Below, in pieces: positions 1 through 8,851 of a stretch of DNA of 38,084 bases. The stretch comes from FCB group bacterium. GTDB lineage: Bacteria > Zixibacteria > MSB-5A5 > GN15 > JAAZOE01. Made by a program: the position numbers and the translations under genes. The notes beneath the pieces were generated by a model. It was not told where the DNA came from. It worked only from the letters and a program-made list of their open reading frames with translations, and did not search any database. The first letter of the stretch is position 1. Every line of letters begins with the position of its first letter. The stretch covers positions 1 to 38,084 of the forward strand of contig JAAEQF010000336.1 of assembly GCA_024231695.1 (NCBI GenBank), given 5' to 3'.

Positions 1-43
1 AAATGAGCAAGCAAACCCACGGGCGGAGCCTGTTCTTGGTTCG

Positions 44-65
44 GCAGGCGGGGCCTGCTTTCTTT
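44..65 (+). terminator. Possible terminator hairpin at window start
   Basis: GCAGGC (44-49) and GCCTGC (53-58) form a 6-bp stem with a 3-nt loop, followed by a T-rich stretch. It could end a plus-strand gene lying left of the window. The surrounding DNA also contains repeat-type palindromes, so the hairpin may instead belong to a repeat element. Confidence 0.35.
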
Positions 66-102
66 TCGTTTGCCGCACACACTCGTGTGTTTCTTGACAA
101 CC

Positions 103-128
103 AACCCACAGCAAGCTGTGGGGCACCC
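103..128. repeat. Palindromic dispersed repeat, copy 1
   Basis: This 26-bp unit has the palindromic core CCCACAGCAAGCTGTGGG. Its exact reverse complement occurs at 28859-28884. Nearby, 172-183 (GTCATCCACGCG) is also matched in reverse complement close to the second copy (about 28767). The pattern fits a REP-like intergenic repeat. No gene is visible in 1-213. Confidence 0.7.
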
Positions 129-192
129 AATTATTATGGTTATCCATACGATAGTCAGAAACAGGCATGGCCTGTGGTCATCCACGCGTAAG

Positions 193-215
193 CGAAAAAC
201 AGGCCGCTGCCTGTT
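193..215 (-). terminator. Terminator of the patatin-Omp85 gene
   Basis: Read on the minus strand, AACAGGC-AGCG-GCCTGTT forms a 7-bp stem and 4-nt loop followed by a T run (TGTTTTTCGC). It starts at the stop codon of the 214-2856 gene, the position expected of an intrinsic terminator. Confidence 0.65.
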
Positions 216-2856
216 AAAACTTCAGGCCGACGTTGAGGTAGAGGCGGTAGGGGGCGGTTTCGGCTTTGCCGTAACCGAAATCGATCGGGCCAAAGGGCGT
301 ATCGATGGCAATCGCTGCACCGTAGCCGCGGCGGAAATCCTTGATGCGGATATCTTCGTATTCGTTGAAAATATTGCCCCAGTCAAAATTGCCCAGCAGG
401 TAAAAACGCCAGGGAAGTTTGAAGCGCAATTGAAGATTGGTGGCGAAATACTTGTCGCCCAGAAGCTGTTCGGTGCGATACCCGGAGAACTGATATAAGC
501 CGCCGATATAATACTTTTCGATTTCCGGCAGGTCAGCCGTGGAAACTCCCACCGACATTTTGGGGTGAAGATTGATGATGTTGCTCAACGGCCAATACGC
601 TTCGATAGAACCGGACAGTTTGGTGTATTCATCAAATGTCCCGCCTAACCATTTGCTGGTGAATTCGGCTTCCATATCCTGTCGGTGTCCGCGGTTGGGG
701 AAGGGAAAGCGGTCAAAAGTTTCCACCGATGAACGGATGGCGAAAGCGGAGAAGACATGATTGTCTTCCAGATCGGGAATGGTCAACTCGGTTCTGATAT
801 CCTCCACCCTATATTCGAAAGTGATCGTCCCCAGCCGGGCGATTTGCTGGCCGACGAAAATTTTCCAGCCCAGCCGGTCCTCGACGCGAAAGCCGCCGGG
901 CGATCCATCCGGTTGAAAAAGCCGGCGTTTAAGGCGGGAAAAATAGACGCCGCTGCCGGCGATGATAAATGTTTTGGACAAACGGTCGGCCTGAAACATC
1001 AATTCAAAACGGTTGCGCCGCGATGACAGCCGGGCTCGGGTTAAAGCCTGAATACCGGCTCCGAGAATATTGTCGTCCATGATTTCGACGAACATTTCGG
1101 CCTGATATTCATCGTCCCAATGCGATCCCAGCCGTATCTGGAAAAATTTCTTTTCCTTGACGTTGATGGTCACATGGGCTCCATCTTTGGTCGGTTCGAC
1201 ATCGAGACTGACTCTTTCGAAAAAACCGGTTCCGAAAATATTGGCCAGACCGGTTTCGGATTTCTTGACGTCGAATGGTTGCCCCGGCCGCAGGGGATAG
1301 TTGGCCTTGATGATCCAGTCCCGGGTGCGCTGATTACCGCGAATATCGACAAAGCGAAGGAGACCTTCATCGAGAGTAATAATCACCTCGCCCGCTTCGG
1401 GCCGGTATTTGATGGAATGGAGATAAGCCAGATCGTAGCCCGATCTGTGATAAAGGTCGATGATGCCGTCGACGGCCTCCTTGACTCGGCTCAGCGAGAC
1501 GGCCTTGTTCGTCTGATGGGGCAAAAGAGCAATCAGGGTCGAATCGGGGACGGTGCCGTTGCCGATCAGTTGATACTTTACATCATTTGCCGGGACATTG
1601 AGTTCACCGCCAATGCAGATACCAACTTCACTGCCCCGGCGTTTGATTTCCGCCCGCAAACGGGAAAAGATTTTCTTCTGATCGGAAAATATCAAGGCCT
1701 GTCGAAGATCGTTGAGATCGAAAACGTTTCCGACCGGGATGGGGAAGTTATCTCGAATTTCAAGCAAGGCTTCCCGGTTGTCGGTAATTTCCAGCGCCGT
1801 CAAGCGTACCGGGTCGGCGGCCTTAAAATTGCCCAGCTTTCTTACCAATTCGTCTATGGCATTCTGGCCGGCCTGGTAGCCGATTGCGATCAGCGTATCA
1901 CGCATTTTAAAATCGAAAGATTCCAGGTTTTCAAGCGCCGGTGTGATGACCAGGTCGGCGTTGGCCAGTTGAAGCGCCAGAGCCTCCTGCGACATGATAG
2001 TGGTAACCTGATTGGCGATATCGACCGGATCGTTGATATGTTCGACCGGAAGCAGAGTCGAGACTGTATTGACGGCCACGACAAAATCGGCGCCCAGATC
2101 GCGGCAGATATCGACCGGCAGGGGATTTAAGATACCGCCATCCATCAGATGATGTCCATCCAGCTCCATCGCCGTAAAAGCCAGCGGGAACCCCATTGAG
2201 GCGCGCATGGCATCGGCCAGATTACCGCGAGCAATAGAAACGATTTCGCCTGTGCCGATATCCGTGGCCACGGCTCGATATGGAATAAGCAGACGATCAA
2301 AATTGCCGCCACAGCCATAATTGGCCCTGATCGTCAGGTCGGCCAGATATGTAGTGAGTCTTTGCCCGGCGGTCAGAGCGCGGGGAATATATGGTTGCAG
2401 GCCGTCGAAGCGGATCGAAACCAGGTATTTGTCGCGCTCGGTTTTTTGCGACAACAATAGTGAACGGCGATGTGGAGTATCAGAGAATAATGAGGTGAAA
2501 TCGACCTGAGCAATCATCTCCTCGATATCAGTCGGGTTATATCCGGATGCGGACAAACCGCCGATAACACTGCCCATTGAGGTACCGGCGATACAGGCAA
2601 AATCCAGCCCGGCTTCGGTGAAGGCTTTCAATACACCGATCTGGGAGATGCCACGGGCGCCTCCGCCGGAAAGAGCCAAACCGATTTTTTTTGGGAAAAA
2701 CCGTTTCTGGGGGCGAAAATCACGTGGAATAAAACTGTTTTGTTCCACAACGATAGTATCAGTGATAGTGAGGGAGAAGCTCGAATCCGGAGATTCGGCC
2801 CCTTGGGGCAAACCCCACATCAGGTTCAGGATGATGATACTGAGTACAATTTTCAC
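214..2856 (-). CDS. Patatin-like phospholipase with POTRA and Omp85 barrel
   Basis: This 880-residue protein has an N-terminal hydrophobic signal sequence, a patatin domain at about residues 58-260, POTRA-like segments at about 345-580 and a C-terminal Omp85/BamA-type beta barrel to the end. The patatin Ser-Asp dyad is visible: glycine-rich GGGARG (64-69), nucleophile elbow GTSMG with S93, and the DGG motif with D239. The order matches type Vd (PlpD-like) autotransporters, where the barrel holds the phospholipase at or beyond the outer membrane, but at 880 residues it is longer than I recall for PlpD. The predicted start is GTG (2854-2856) with a weak ribosome site. It is divergent from the methyltransferase gene, 75 bp away. 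The family is secure; whether the lipase is exported or periplasmic is not visible. Confidence 0.9.
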   Translation of the reverse strand: MKIVLSIIILNLMWGLPQGAESPDSSFSLTITDTIVVEQNSFIPRDFRPQKRFFPKKIGLALSGGGARGISQIGVLKAFTEAGLDFACIAGTSMGSVIGGLSASGYNPTDIEEMIAQVDFTSLFSDTPHRRSLLLSQKTERDKYLVSIRFDGLQPYIPRALTAGQRLTTYLADLTIRANYGCGGNFDRLLIPYRAVATDIGTGEIVSIARGNLADAMRASMGFPLAFTAMELDGHHLMDGGILNPLPVDICRDLGADFVVAVNTVSTLLPVEHINDPVDIANQVTTIMSQEALALQLANADLVITPALENLESFDFKMRDTLIAIGYQAGQNAIDELVRKLGNFKAADPVRLTALEITDNREALLEIRDNFPIPVGNVFDLNDLRQALIFSDQKKIFSRLRAEIKRRGSEVGICIGGELNVPANDVKYQLIGNGTVPDSTLIALLPHQTNKAVSLSRVKEAVDGIIDLYHRSGYDLAYLHSIKYRPEAGEVIITLDEGLLRFVDIRGNQRTRDWIIKANYPLRPGQPFDVKKSETGLANIFGTGFFERVSLDVEPTKDGAHVTINVKEKKFFQIRLGSHWDDEYQAEMFVEIMDDNILGAGIQALTRARLSSRRNRFELMFQADRLSKTFIIAGSGVYFSRLKRRLFQPDGSPGGFRVEDRLGWKIFVGQQIARLGTITFEYRVEDIRTELTIPDLEDNHVFSAFAIRSSVETFDRFPFPNRGHRQDMEAEFTSKWLGGTFDEYTKLSGSIEAYWPLSNIINLHPKMSVGVSTADLPEIEKYYIGGLYQFSGYRTEQLLGDKYFATNLQLRFKLPWRFYLLGNFDWGNIFNEYEDIRIKDFRRGYGAAIAIDTPFGPIDFGYGKAETAPYRLYLNVGLKF

Positions 2857-2931
2857 TTGCCACTCACGGCTAAAAACAATTCCTTTTCACATATTGGCGA
2901 AGTATGGCCTAAAAGACAAGGATAAACTGTT

Positions 2932-3723
2932 GTGGCCCTGATCAAAAGTGAAATCAAAAAGCTGGCGGCTCTGCTCACCAAGCGGGGACGGATGCGAGAG
3001 AAAATGTTTATGGCCGAAGGTGTACGCCTTTTGGAGGAGGCTTTGGCCGCCGACTATCTGCCGCTAACCCTGCTGTATGCTCCATCGGAAATAAACCAAC
3101 GTGGTGAAAAATTAATCCGGGCCATGGCCGCACGCAAGGTCGAAACCAGAACCATCTCGGCCCGTGAATGCCATCGACTCTCCGACACCAAATCATCGCA
3201 GGGAATAATTGCCGTCTTTGCCCGTCGGGAGCATGATCCGGCGAAACAAGACTGGAAGCGGTTTCGTAGAATATTGATATGCGACAGAATCGGCGATCCG
3301 GGGAATTTGGGAACGTTGATCCGTTCGGCAGTGGCTTTTGATTTCGACCTGGTTGTCACCACTCCGGATTCGGCCGAGATATTTAATCCAAAGGCGATTC
3401 GAGCCAGTATGGGCGGTTTTTTCAAAATTCCGATTATCGGCGGGGTCGATGACCATTTACTGGCGGATCGTTTGTCGCGGGCGGGAACGATTATGTATAA
3501 CGCTGACATCAAGGGCGAAGATATCGGGCGGGCCGGGGCTGTTCCCAATCGGGCAGCCTTGATTTTGGGATCTGAGGCGTCTGGTTCCGGGCAGATCCTG
3601 GCCGAACGGGCCGATCACCGGATCAGAATTCCAATGTCGAAAAAAGTGGAATCGCTCAACGCCGCTGCCGCCGGAGCGTTGTTGATGTATTGGATGCAAT
3701 TCGGGGAAAGGATAAAAGTATGA
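2932..3723 (+). CDS. SpoU/TrmH-family RNA 2'-O-methyltransferase
   Basis: This 263-residue protein is a SPOUT-class methyltransferase that would use S-adenosylmethionine to methylate a ribose 2'-OH in rRNA or tRNA. The three family motifs are present: DPGNLGTLIRSA near the middle, LILGSEASG, and the C-terminal IPMSKKVESLNAAAAGALL that forms the trefoil-knot cofactor site. The N-terminal 100 residues look like the substrate-binding domain of RlmB/TsnR-type enzymes. The start is GTG at 2932. The stop overlaps the next start as ATGA (3720-3723), implying translational coupling. The RNA target cannot be read from the sequence. Confidence 0.92.
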   Translation: MALIKSEIKKLAALLTKRGRMREKMFMAEGVRLLEEALAADYLPLTLLYAPSEINQRGEKLIRAMAARKVETRTISARECHRLSDTKSSQGIIAVFARREHDPAKQDWKRFRRILICDRIGDPGNLGTLIRSAVAFDFDLVVTTPDSAEIFNPKAIRASMGGFFKIPIIGGVDDHLLADRLSRAGTIMYNADIKGEDIGRAGAVPNRAALILGSEASGSGQILAERADHRIRIPMSKKVESLNAAAAGALLMYWMQFGERIKV

Positions 3724-4775
3724 TTAGATGGGCTTGTATCGGAGCCATGATCCTGACCTTATCCGGGCAGGCACTCATGGCTGAAAAACTGACCGGCCGG
3801 GAGGCGGGGGTTTTTGTCGGTGTAGATTATGAGGAGGACTTTGACTTTCCCGCAGGTGAGACATTGACGATCAATTCGGCGGCGACTTTGACCGGCAGCA
3901 TCGTAGTTACTGCCGGAGCGGAAAGGCCGCGAATTGTATATCGAAAAGCGCTTAAAACCGGCAGTAAAACGGAAGCTGAGGAGTTTGCCGAAGCCATCAA
4001 GGTGGAAATAGGCAGAGACACCGAGGGACCGTTAATTTCGCTTCGTGCGCCAAGTAACGCTCCCTGGTCGGGAACCAATAAATCAGGAAGGCTGGAACTC
4101 GAGGTTTTTCTGCCCGACGATTGTTCTTTGATCTTCAATACTTCCTATTTCGATATTGACGCCGTCGGTCCGTTCTCGGAATTGACGGTTACCGAATCGC
4201 TTAGCCGGATTCAGGTGGACAATGTACGGCAGGCGACCAGTATAAAAGTATCCAATCGGCCGCTGGAGGCCGTCAACCTATCCGGGAAACTGGCCATTTC
4301 CAACAAATATGGCCGGATCAAGCTTGAAAAGATCAATACCGGCGGAGAAACAGGCACAGTTCGCAATGAGCACGGCGAGATCATTATCGATTCCTATCAG
4401 GGTAGTCTCGATGTCCGCACCAGTTATGATCGCCTTTCGGCCAGAAATCTATATCTGATTGGTTCCAAAAATAGGATTAAAAACGTGTCCGCACCCATTT
4501 TACTGGAGTTTGATTCACTCAACACGGGCATTTTCAGGATTAATAATCAGTACGAGCAGATAACGCTTGATATAGCCGGAGAGGTTGCGGCCCGGTTCAT
4601 ATGTAAAAATGGCGAAGCCGGCCGGGTGGTCGTTGAAAACATGACTATAGAACCGACCCTTGTTTATGACAATCGATTGGAATTCACAGCCGGCTCGGAT
4701 ATCGGCGATAATGCGGCCGAAGTACGTGTTTCAGCCAAAGAAGCAGGCGATATAATTATAAGCGGCCCCGAATAA
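3720..4775 (+). CDS. Secreted DUF4097-like beta-helix protein
   Basis: This 351-residue protein begins with a signal peptide (MIRWACIGAMILTLSGQALMA) and continues as short beta-strand repeats (SLSRIQVDNVRQATSIKVSN and similar), the look of DUF4097/adhesin-head right-handed beta helices. No catalytic motif is seen. I chose ATG 3720 rather than the upstream in-frame ATG 3690, because 3720 forms an ATGA overlap with the methyltransferase stop and places the signal peptide at the N-terminus. It lies 22 bp before the SppA-like gene, so the three genes probably form one operon. Its function is unknown; an envelope role is inferred from the signal peptide. Confidence 0.75.
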   Translation: MIRWACIGAMILTLSGQALMAEKLTGREAGVFVGVDYEEDFDFPAGETLTINSAATLTGSIVVTAGAERPRIVYRKALKTGSKTEAEEFAEAIKVEIGRDTEGPLISLRAPSNAPWSGTNKSGRLELEVFLPDDCSLIFNTSYFDIDAVGPFSELTVTESLSRIQVDNVRQATSIKVSNRPLEAVNLSGKLAISNKYGRIKLEKINTGGETGTVRNEHGEIIIDSYQGSLDVRTSYDRLSARNLYLIGSKNRIKNVSAPILLEFDSLNTGIFRINNQYEQITLDIAGEVAARFICKNGEAGRVVVENMTIEPTLVYDNRLEFTAGSDIGDNAAEVRVSAKEAGDIIISGPE

Positions 4776-4797
4776 GATAGTCGCGCGGGAGGAAATA

Positions 4798-7209
4798 ATG
4801 CACGGATGCAAACGATCATGGCTTAGATCGGCGGTGATACTGGCGGCGTATTTGATAATGCCACTCACCATATCGGCCGGCGAAGAGTTGAATTTGCCGG
4901 AGAATCTGTTTTTCTATCAACCGGTTGCTTCTATCTGGGGGCAGAGTTCGGTTTGGATCAACCCGGCCGGGCTATCGACGCGCCAGACCGGGCGCATGCT
5001 CCTTATGAACTCCCGCAGTAAAAGACTGATTCGTGACTGGGGTTTTGTCAGCACGCTTAAATTCGGCGGAGCGGCTTACCGAAAAATAAAAGTCGATTCG
5101 GACAAGGATATCAACGAATATATTTTTGCGGTCGGCGGCGGACGACGGACCAGCTATGGTTTTTCCTATCGCTACATCAAAGACGGCCCCGGACATCTCA
5201 ATAAACGCCATCTCTGGAATATTGGTTTTCTGTCCCGCTATAACCGCAACATGGCTTTTGGCGCTCGAGTAGAAAATCTCAATCGGAGCAAAATTGACGG
5301 CGAAAAAACCGAAATCAGGTATGTTTACGGCCTTGCCGCCCGTGCCTATAAGAATCGGTTGACGGTCACTTTCGATGTCAACCAGCTCGGCAAGGAAAGC
5401 CTGCGTCAGGCCGATTTCCGCACCGGCATCGAAATCCGTCCCAAACCGGGTCTATACCTTTATGCCGATTTCGACAATCATAGCCGTTTCAACGCCGGCA
5501 TCCGCCTCAATTTCGGAACTCAGTATGCTGGTCATTATCACAATTTCGACCGCAACGGCAAAAGTCTCTCCAGCACCACTTATATCGGATCGATTGAGGG
5601 TCGTCAGTCATCTCTTCTGTCCCTGAGAAAAAAAACTTTGTCGGTTCACGTTAGCGGCCGTCTGCCGGAAAATCCCAAAATCCCCTATCTGGGAAAAAAA
5701 CCGCTCAAATTTTTCGATTTTATCGATGGCATTTACCGGGCAGCCGAAGATAAATCCATTGATCGACTTTATCTTCAGATCGGTTCGTTGCGCTGTGGGA
5801 TGGGCAAAACCGAAGAGCTATCCGAGGCGGTCAAATATTTCCGCAGTCAGGGTAAACCGGTGATCGCCCATTTGGCCAGTCCCACCAATCTGGGTTACCT
5901 ACTGGCGGCTTCCGCCGATACCGTGCTGATTCCACCGGTTTCACAACTTTCATTGGTGGGTTTACAGGCTGAATTGCAGACGTACAAGGGCCTGCTGGAT
6001 AAAATCGGTGTGGAAGCGGAAATGGAGCGAGTTGAGGAATACAAAACCGCTCCGGAACGGTTTATTTTAGATCGTCCTTCCGAACCGAATCGACAGCAGA
6101 TCAATCGAATACTCGACGGTTTATATGACCAGATTGTCGGTTCGGTGGCCGAAAACCGGAATATGTCGCCTGATTCGGTGCGGACTCTAATTGATTCGGC
6201 TCCGATGACTTCGGTTCAGGCTTTGCAGGCAGGTCTGGTGGACGATACCTGCTATGTCGATTACGCATCGGCGGCCTTTGCCGGATCAGCCCATCCAATT
6301 TACAGCCACCGTATTTCCCTTTCCAAATATTTGCGTCCGACCGAATTTAATGATCGCTGGGGCGAAACGGATCGGCTGGCCCTGATTATAGCCGAAGGTG
6401 ATATTACGGCTGGAAAATCGGGTGGTCGAATCGGTGAATATGAAATGCTATCGGCCATTAAACGGGCCCGGCAGGATCGAAGCGTCAAGGGTGTGGTTTT
6501 AAGGGTCAATTCGCCGGGCGGATCGGCTTTGGCCTCGGATCTGATCTGGCATGAAATCGAAGAAACAATCAAAGCAAAACCGTTAATCATCTCTATGGGC
6601 AATGTGGCCGCTTCGGGCGGATATTATATCTCAGCGGTGAACGGGCCGATTTTCGTCAATCGGAGTACGATCACCGGATCAATCGGCGTCTATGCCGGAA
6701 AAGTCAACCTTTCCCGGCTGTATGATAAAATTGGTATTTACAGCGAACTATACACACGCGGCCGGAATGCGGGTATGTATTCTCTGGCCGAACCATTTAC
6801 GCCGGCCCAGCGGACCAAACTCAAAGCACAGATTAATGATTTTTACCGATATTTCATCGGCAAAGTGGCGCAGGCTCGCTCACTTTCGACTGATTCGATC
6901 AATGCTCTCGGTCGGGGACAGGTTTGGACTGGAATCGAGGCTATTGGCAATGGTCTGGCCGATTCGACCGGCGGACTATATCAGGCGATAGAAAGTCTAC
7001 ACCGCCAGTGCGGCCTGAAGGCTGAGGATACCGAAATTATTACGCTACCACGGAAATATTTCCTTTTTGATAATCCCTTTGATTTTCAACAAATATTGGC
7101 GGCGGCATCGGAGAGAATTTTCGGCACCAACAAACCGCCGGTCGCATTGGATATTCCTGCAACGGATCAGATTTATTTTCGTATGCCTTATAATATAGTC
7201 ATTGAATAA
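4798..7209 (+). CDS. sppA: SppA (S49) peptidase fused to barrel-like N-terminus
   Basis: This 803-residue protein has a signal peptide (about 1-27), a roughly 250-residue beta-rich region resembling PorV/UPF0164 outer-membrane proteins (note WINPAGL near residue 60), then two tandem S49 peptidase domains (about 285-520 and 525-760). The Ser-Lys dyad of long-form SppA is recognisable: K416 in EEYKTAPERF and S606 in NVAASGGYY, a spacing close to that in E. coli SppA. SppA degrades cleaved signal peptides in the membrane. The barrel-like N-terminus replaces the usual membrane anchor and suggests placement at or near the outer membrane. It follows the DUF4097-like gene by 22 bp. The protease assignment is firm; the N-terminal assignment is by pattern only. 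Confidence 0.88.
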   Translation: MHGCKRSWLRSAVILAAYLIMPLTISAGEELNLPENLFFYQPVASIWGQSSVWINPAGLSTRQTGRMLLMNSRSKRLIRDWGFVSTLKFGGAAYRKIKVDSDKDINEYIFAVGGGRRTSYGFSYRYIKDGPGHLNKRHLWNIGFLSRYNRNMAFGARVENLNRSKIDGEKTEIRYVYGLAARAYKNRLTVTFDVNQLGKESLRQADFRTGIEIRPKPGLYLYADFDNHSRFNAGIRLNFGTQYAGHYHNFDRNGKSLSSTTYIGSIEGRQSSLLSLRKKTLSVHVSGRLPENPKIPYLGKKPLKFFDFIDGIYRAAEDKSIDRLYLQIGSLRCGMGKTEELSEAVKYFRSQGKPVIAHLASPTNLGYLLAASADTVLIPPVSQLSLVGLQAELQTYKGLLDKIGVEAEMERVEEYKTAPERFILDRPSEPNRQQINRILDGLYDQIVGSVAENRNMSPDSVRTLIDSAPMTSVQALQAGLVDDTCYVDYASAAFAGSAHPIYSHRISLSKYLRPTEFNDRWGETDRLALIIAEGDITAGKSGGRIGEYEMLSAIKRARQDRSVKGVVLRVNSPGGSALASDLIWHEIEETIKAKPLIISMGNVAASGGYYISAVNGPIFVNRSTITGSIGVYAGKVNLSRLYDKIGIYSELYTRGRNAGMYSLAEPFTPAQRTKLKAQINDFYRYFIGKVAQARSLSTDSINALGRGQVWTGIEAIGNGLADSTGGLYQAIESLHRQCGLKAEDTEIITLPRKYFLFDNPFDFQQILAAASERIFGTNKPPVALDIPATDQIYFRMPYNIVIE

Positions 7210-7325
7210 GGAAGTATGCCTCACAATAATTGTACAAAAAATCTTCGGCGGACCACTTGCTTCACTCGAAGGGATATTATAAATTGTGGTCTCTTTAAGG
7301 AACAATATACAGGATGGAGGTAGAT

Positions 7326-8834
7326 ATGATTAACAGGAGTCACGCTTTCAGAATCCTAATGCTGCTGGTGTGTCTGGGGGCGTTCGGTGGAAATCTACTC
7401 GGTTTCGATTTTTCCACTGTGGAAGGAAAAATCACCGATTTCACGCTGGATAACGGCATGAAATTTATCATTATGGAAGATCACAGCGCTCCGGTAGTTT
7501 CATTTGTATTGCGGGCTAATGTCGGCGGCGCCGATGATCCCAAGCAATACGCCGGACTGGCTCATATGTTCGAACATATGGCCTTTAAGGGCACTTCCGA
7601 AATCGGTGCCAAGGATTTCAAAAAAGAAAAAAAGGCAATGGAAGAACTTGACGCCATTTACGCCCAATTGCGAGTCGAAGAGAAAAAGGGCGATTTGGCC
7701 GATGAGGCGATTCTGGCAGATCTGACCGAGAAGATGAAGGCCGCTCAGGAAGAGGCCGAAAGCTGGGTCGAGATCAATGAATTCTCGCTGGCCGTTGAAC
7801 GCAATGGCGGAGTGGGACTCAATGCCGGAACCGGCTATGACAACACTTCTTATTATTTCTCATTCCCTTCCAATAAGCTCGAATTGTGGTTTTACTTGGA
7901 ATACAGCCGTTTTAACGATCCCGTTCTCAGACAGTTCTATAAGGAAAAAGAGGTGATCAAGGAAGAGCGGCGGATGAGACTCGAATCCTCCCCGATGGGC
8001 CGTCTGGTTGACGAATGGGGCCATGCCATATATCGTGCTCATCCCTATGGACGTTCTCTTGTCGGCGAAATGTCGGAGATCCACAATTATGACAAGGAAA
8101 CGGCCCTTGAGTTTTATCGGACCTATTATGTACCCTCAAATCTGATTGCGGCCATTGTCGGTGATATTGATCCGGCCGAGGCTGAAAAGCTTGCCAAAAA
8201 ATATTTTGGTAAACTGCCCAAAGCGCCCAAACCGCCGCAATTGATTATCGAGGAGCCGGAACAGAGAGCCGAACGGCGCGTATCGATGCCGGACGAATCA
8301 CAGCCGATGCTACTGATGGCTTTCCATCGTCCGTCTTATACTCATGCTGATGATCCAGTGTACGACGCCATTGCCGACTATCTCGGTCAGGGTCGCACCT
8401 CTCTGCTATATAAGAATCTGGTCAAGGACAAAAAAATTGCTACTCAGGCAGCCGCCTTTGGCGCCTATCCCGGCGGTAAATATCCCAGTGCTTTCGGCAT
8501 TTTTGTTATTCCTTCCAAAGACGTGACCGCCGCTGAATGCGAAGTCGAAGTTCTGGTCGAAATCGAACGACTGCAAAATGAACCGATCCCGGAAGATGAA
8601 TTGGAGAAAATTAAAGCCCGGGCCAAGGCTGGCCTGGTCAATAGTCTTTCATCTCGATCCGGAATGGCTTCCCAACTGACCATGATGCAGGATGTTTACG
8701 GCGACTGGCGGGCATTGTTCAAGACTCTTGACAAGATCAATGCTGTAACGGCTGAAGATATTCAGCGCGTCGCCAAAGACAGCTTTACTAAAAAGAACCG
8801 CACCGTGGCATGGATTGAAACTATAGAAGAGTAG
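7326..8834 (+). CDS. M16 zinc metallopeptidase (active subunit)
   Basis: This 502-residue protein has a signal peptide and two M16 (pitrilysin/insulinase) domains. The inverted zinc motif HxxEH is present as HMFEH (H80, E83, H84), with the downstream glutamate region EKEVIKEERR. Between them lies a charged, helical insertion (about residues 100-150, rich in E and K) that lengthens the usual loop. I prefer ATG 7326 over the upstream ATG 7314, because GGAGG (7316-7320) sits 5 nt before it. The next gene encodes a second M16 protein that lacks the zinc motif, so the two likely form a periplasmic heterodimer with one active and one structural chain. The substrate is unknown. Confidence 0.9.
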   Translation: MINRSHAFRILMLLVCLGAFGGNLLGFDFSTVEGKITDFTLDNGMKFIIMEDHSAPVVSFVLRANVGGADDPKQYAGLAHMFEHMAFKGTSEIGAKDFKKEKKAMEELDAIYAQLRVEEKKGDLADEAILADLTEKMKAAQEEAESWVEINEFSLAVERNGGVGLNAGTGYDNTSYYFSFPSNKLELWFYLEYSRFNDPVLRQFYKEKEVIKEERRMRLESSPMGRLVDEWGHAIYRAHPYGRSLVGEMSEIHNYDKETALEFYRTYYVPSNLIAAIVGDIDPAEAEKLAKKYFGKLPKAPKPPQLIIEEPEQRAERRVSMPDESQPMLLMAFHRPSYTHADDPVYDAIADYLGQGRTSLLYKNLVKDKKIATQAAAFGAYPGGKYPSAFGIFVIPSKDVTAAECEVEVLVEIERLQNEPIPEDELEKIKARAKAGLVNSLSSRSGMASQLTMMQDVYGDWRALFKTLDKINAVTAEDIQRVAKDSFTKKNRTVAWIETIEE

Positions 8835-8851
8835 GGGAGGTTAATTAGAAA

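Noticed and set aside
1120-2130. 336-residue plus-strand open frame
   Set aside because: It is antisense to the patatin-Omp85 gene, whose motifs are clear, and shows no family features or ribosome site.
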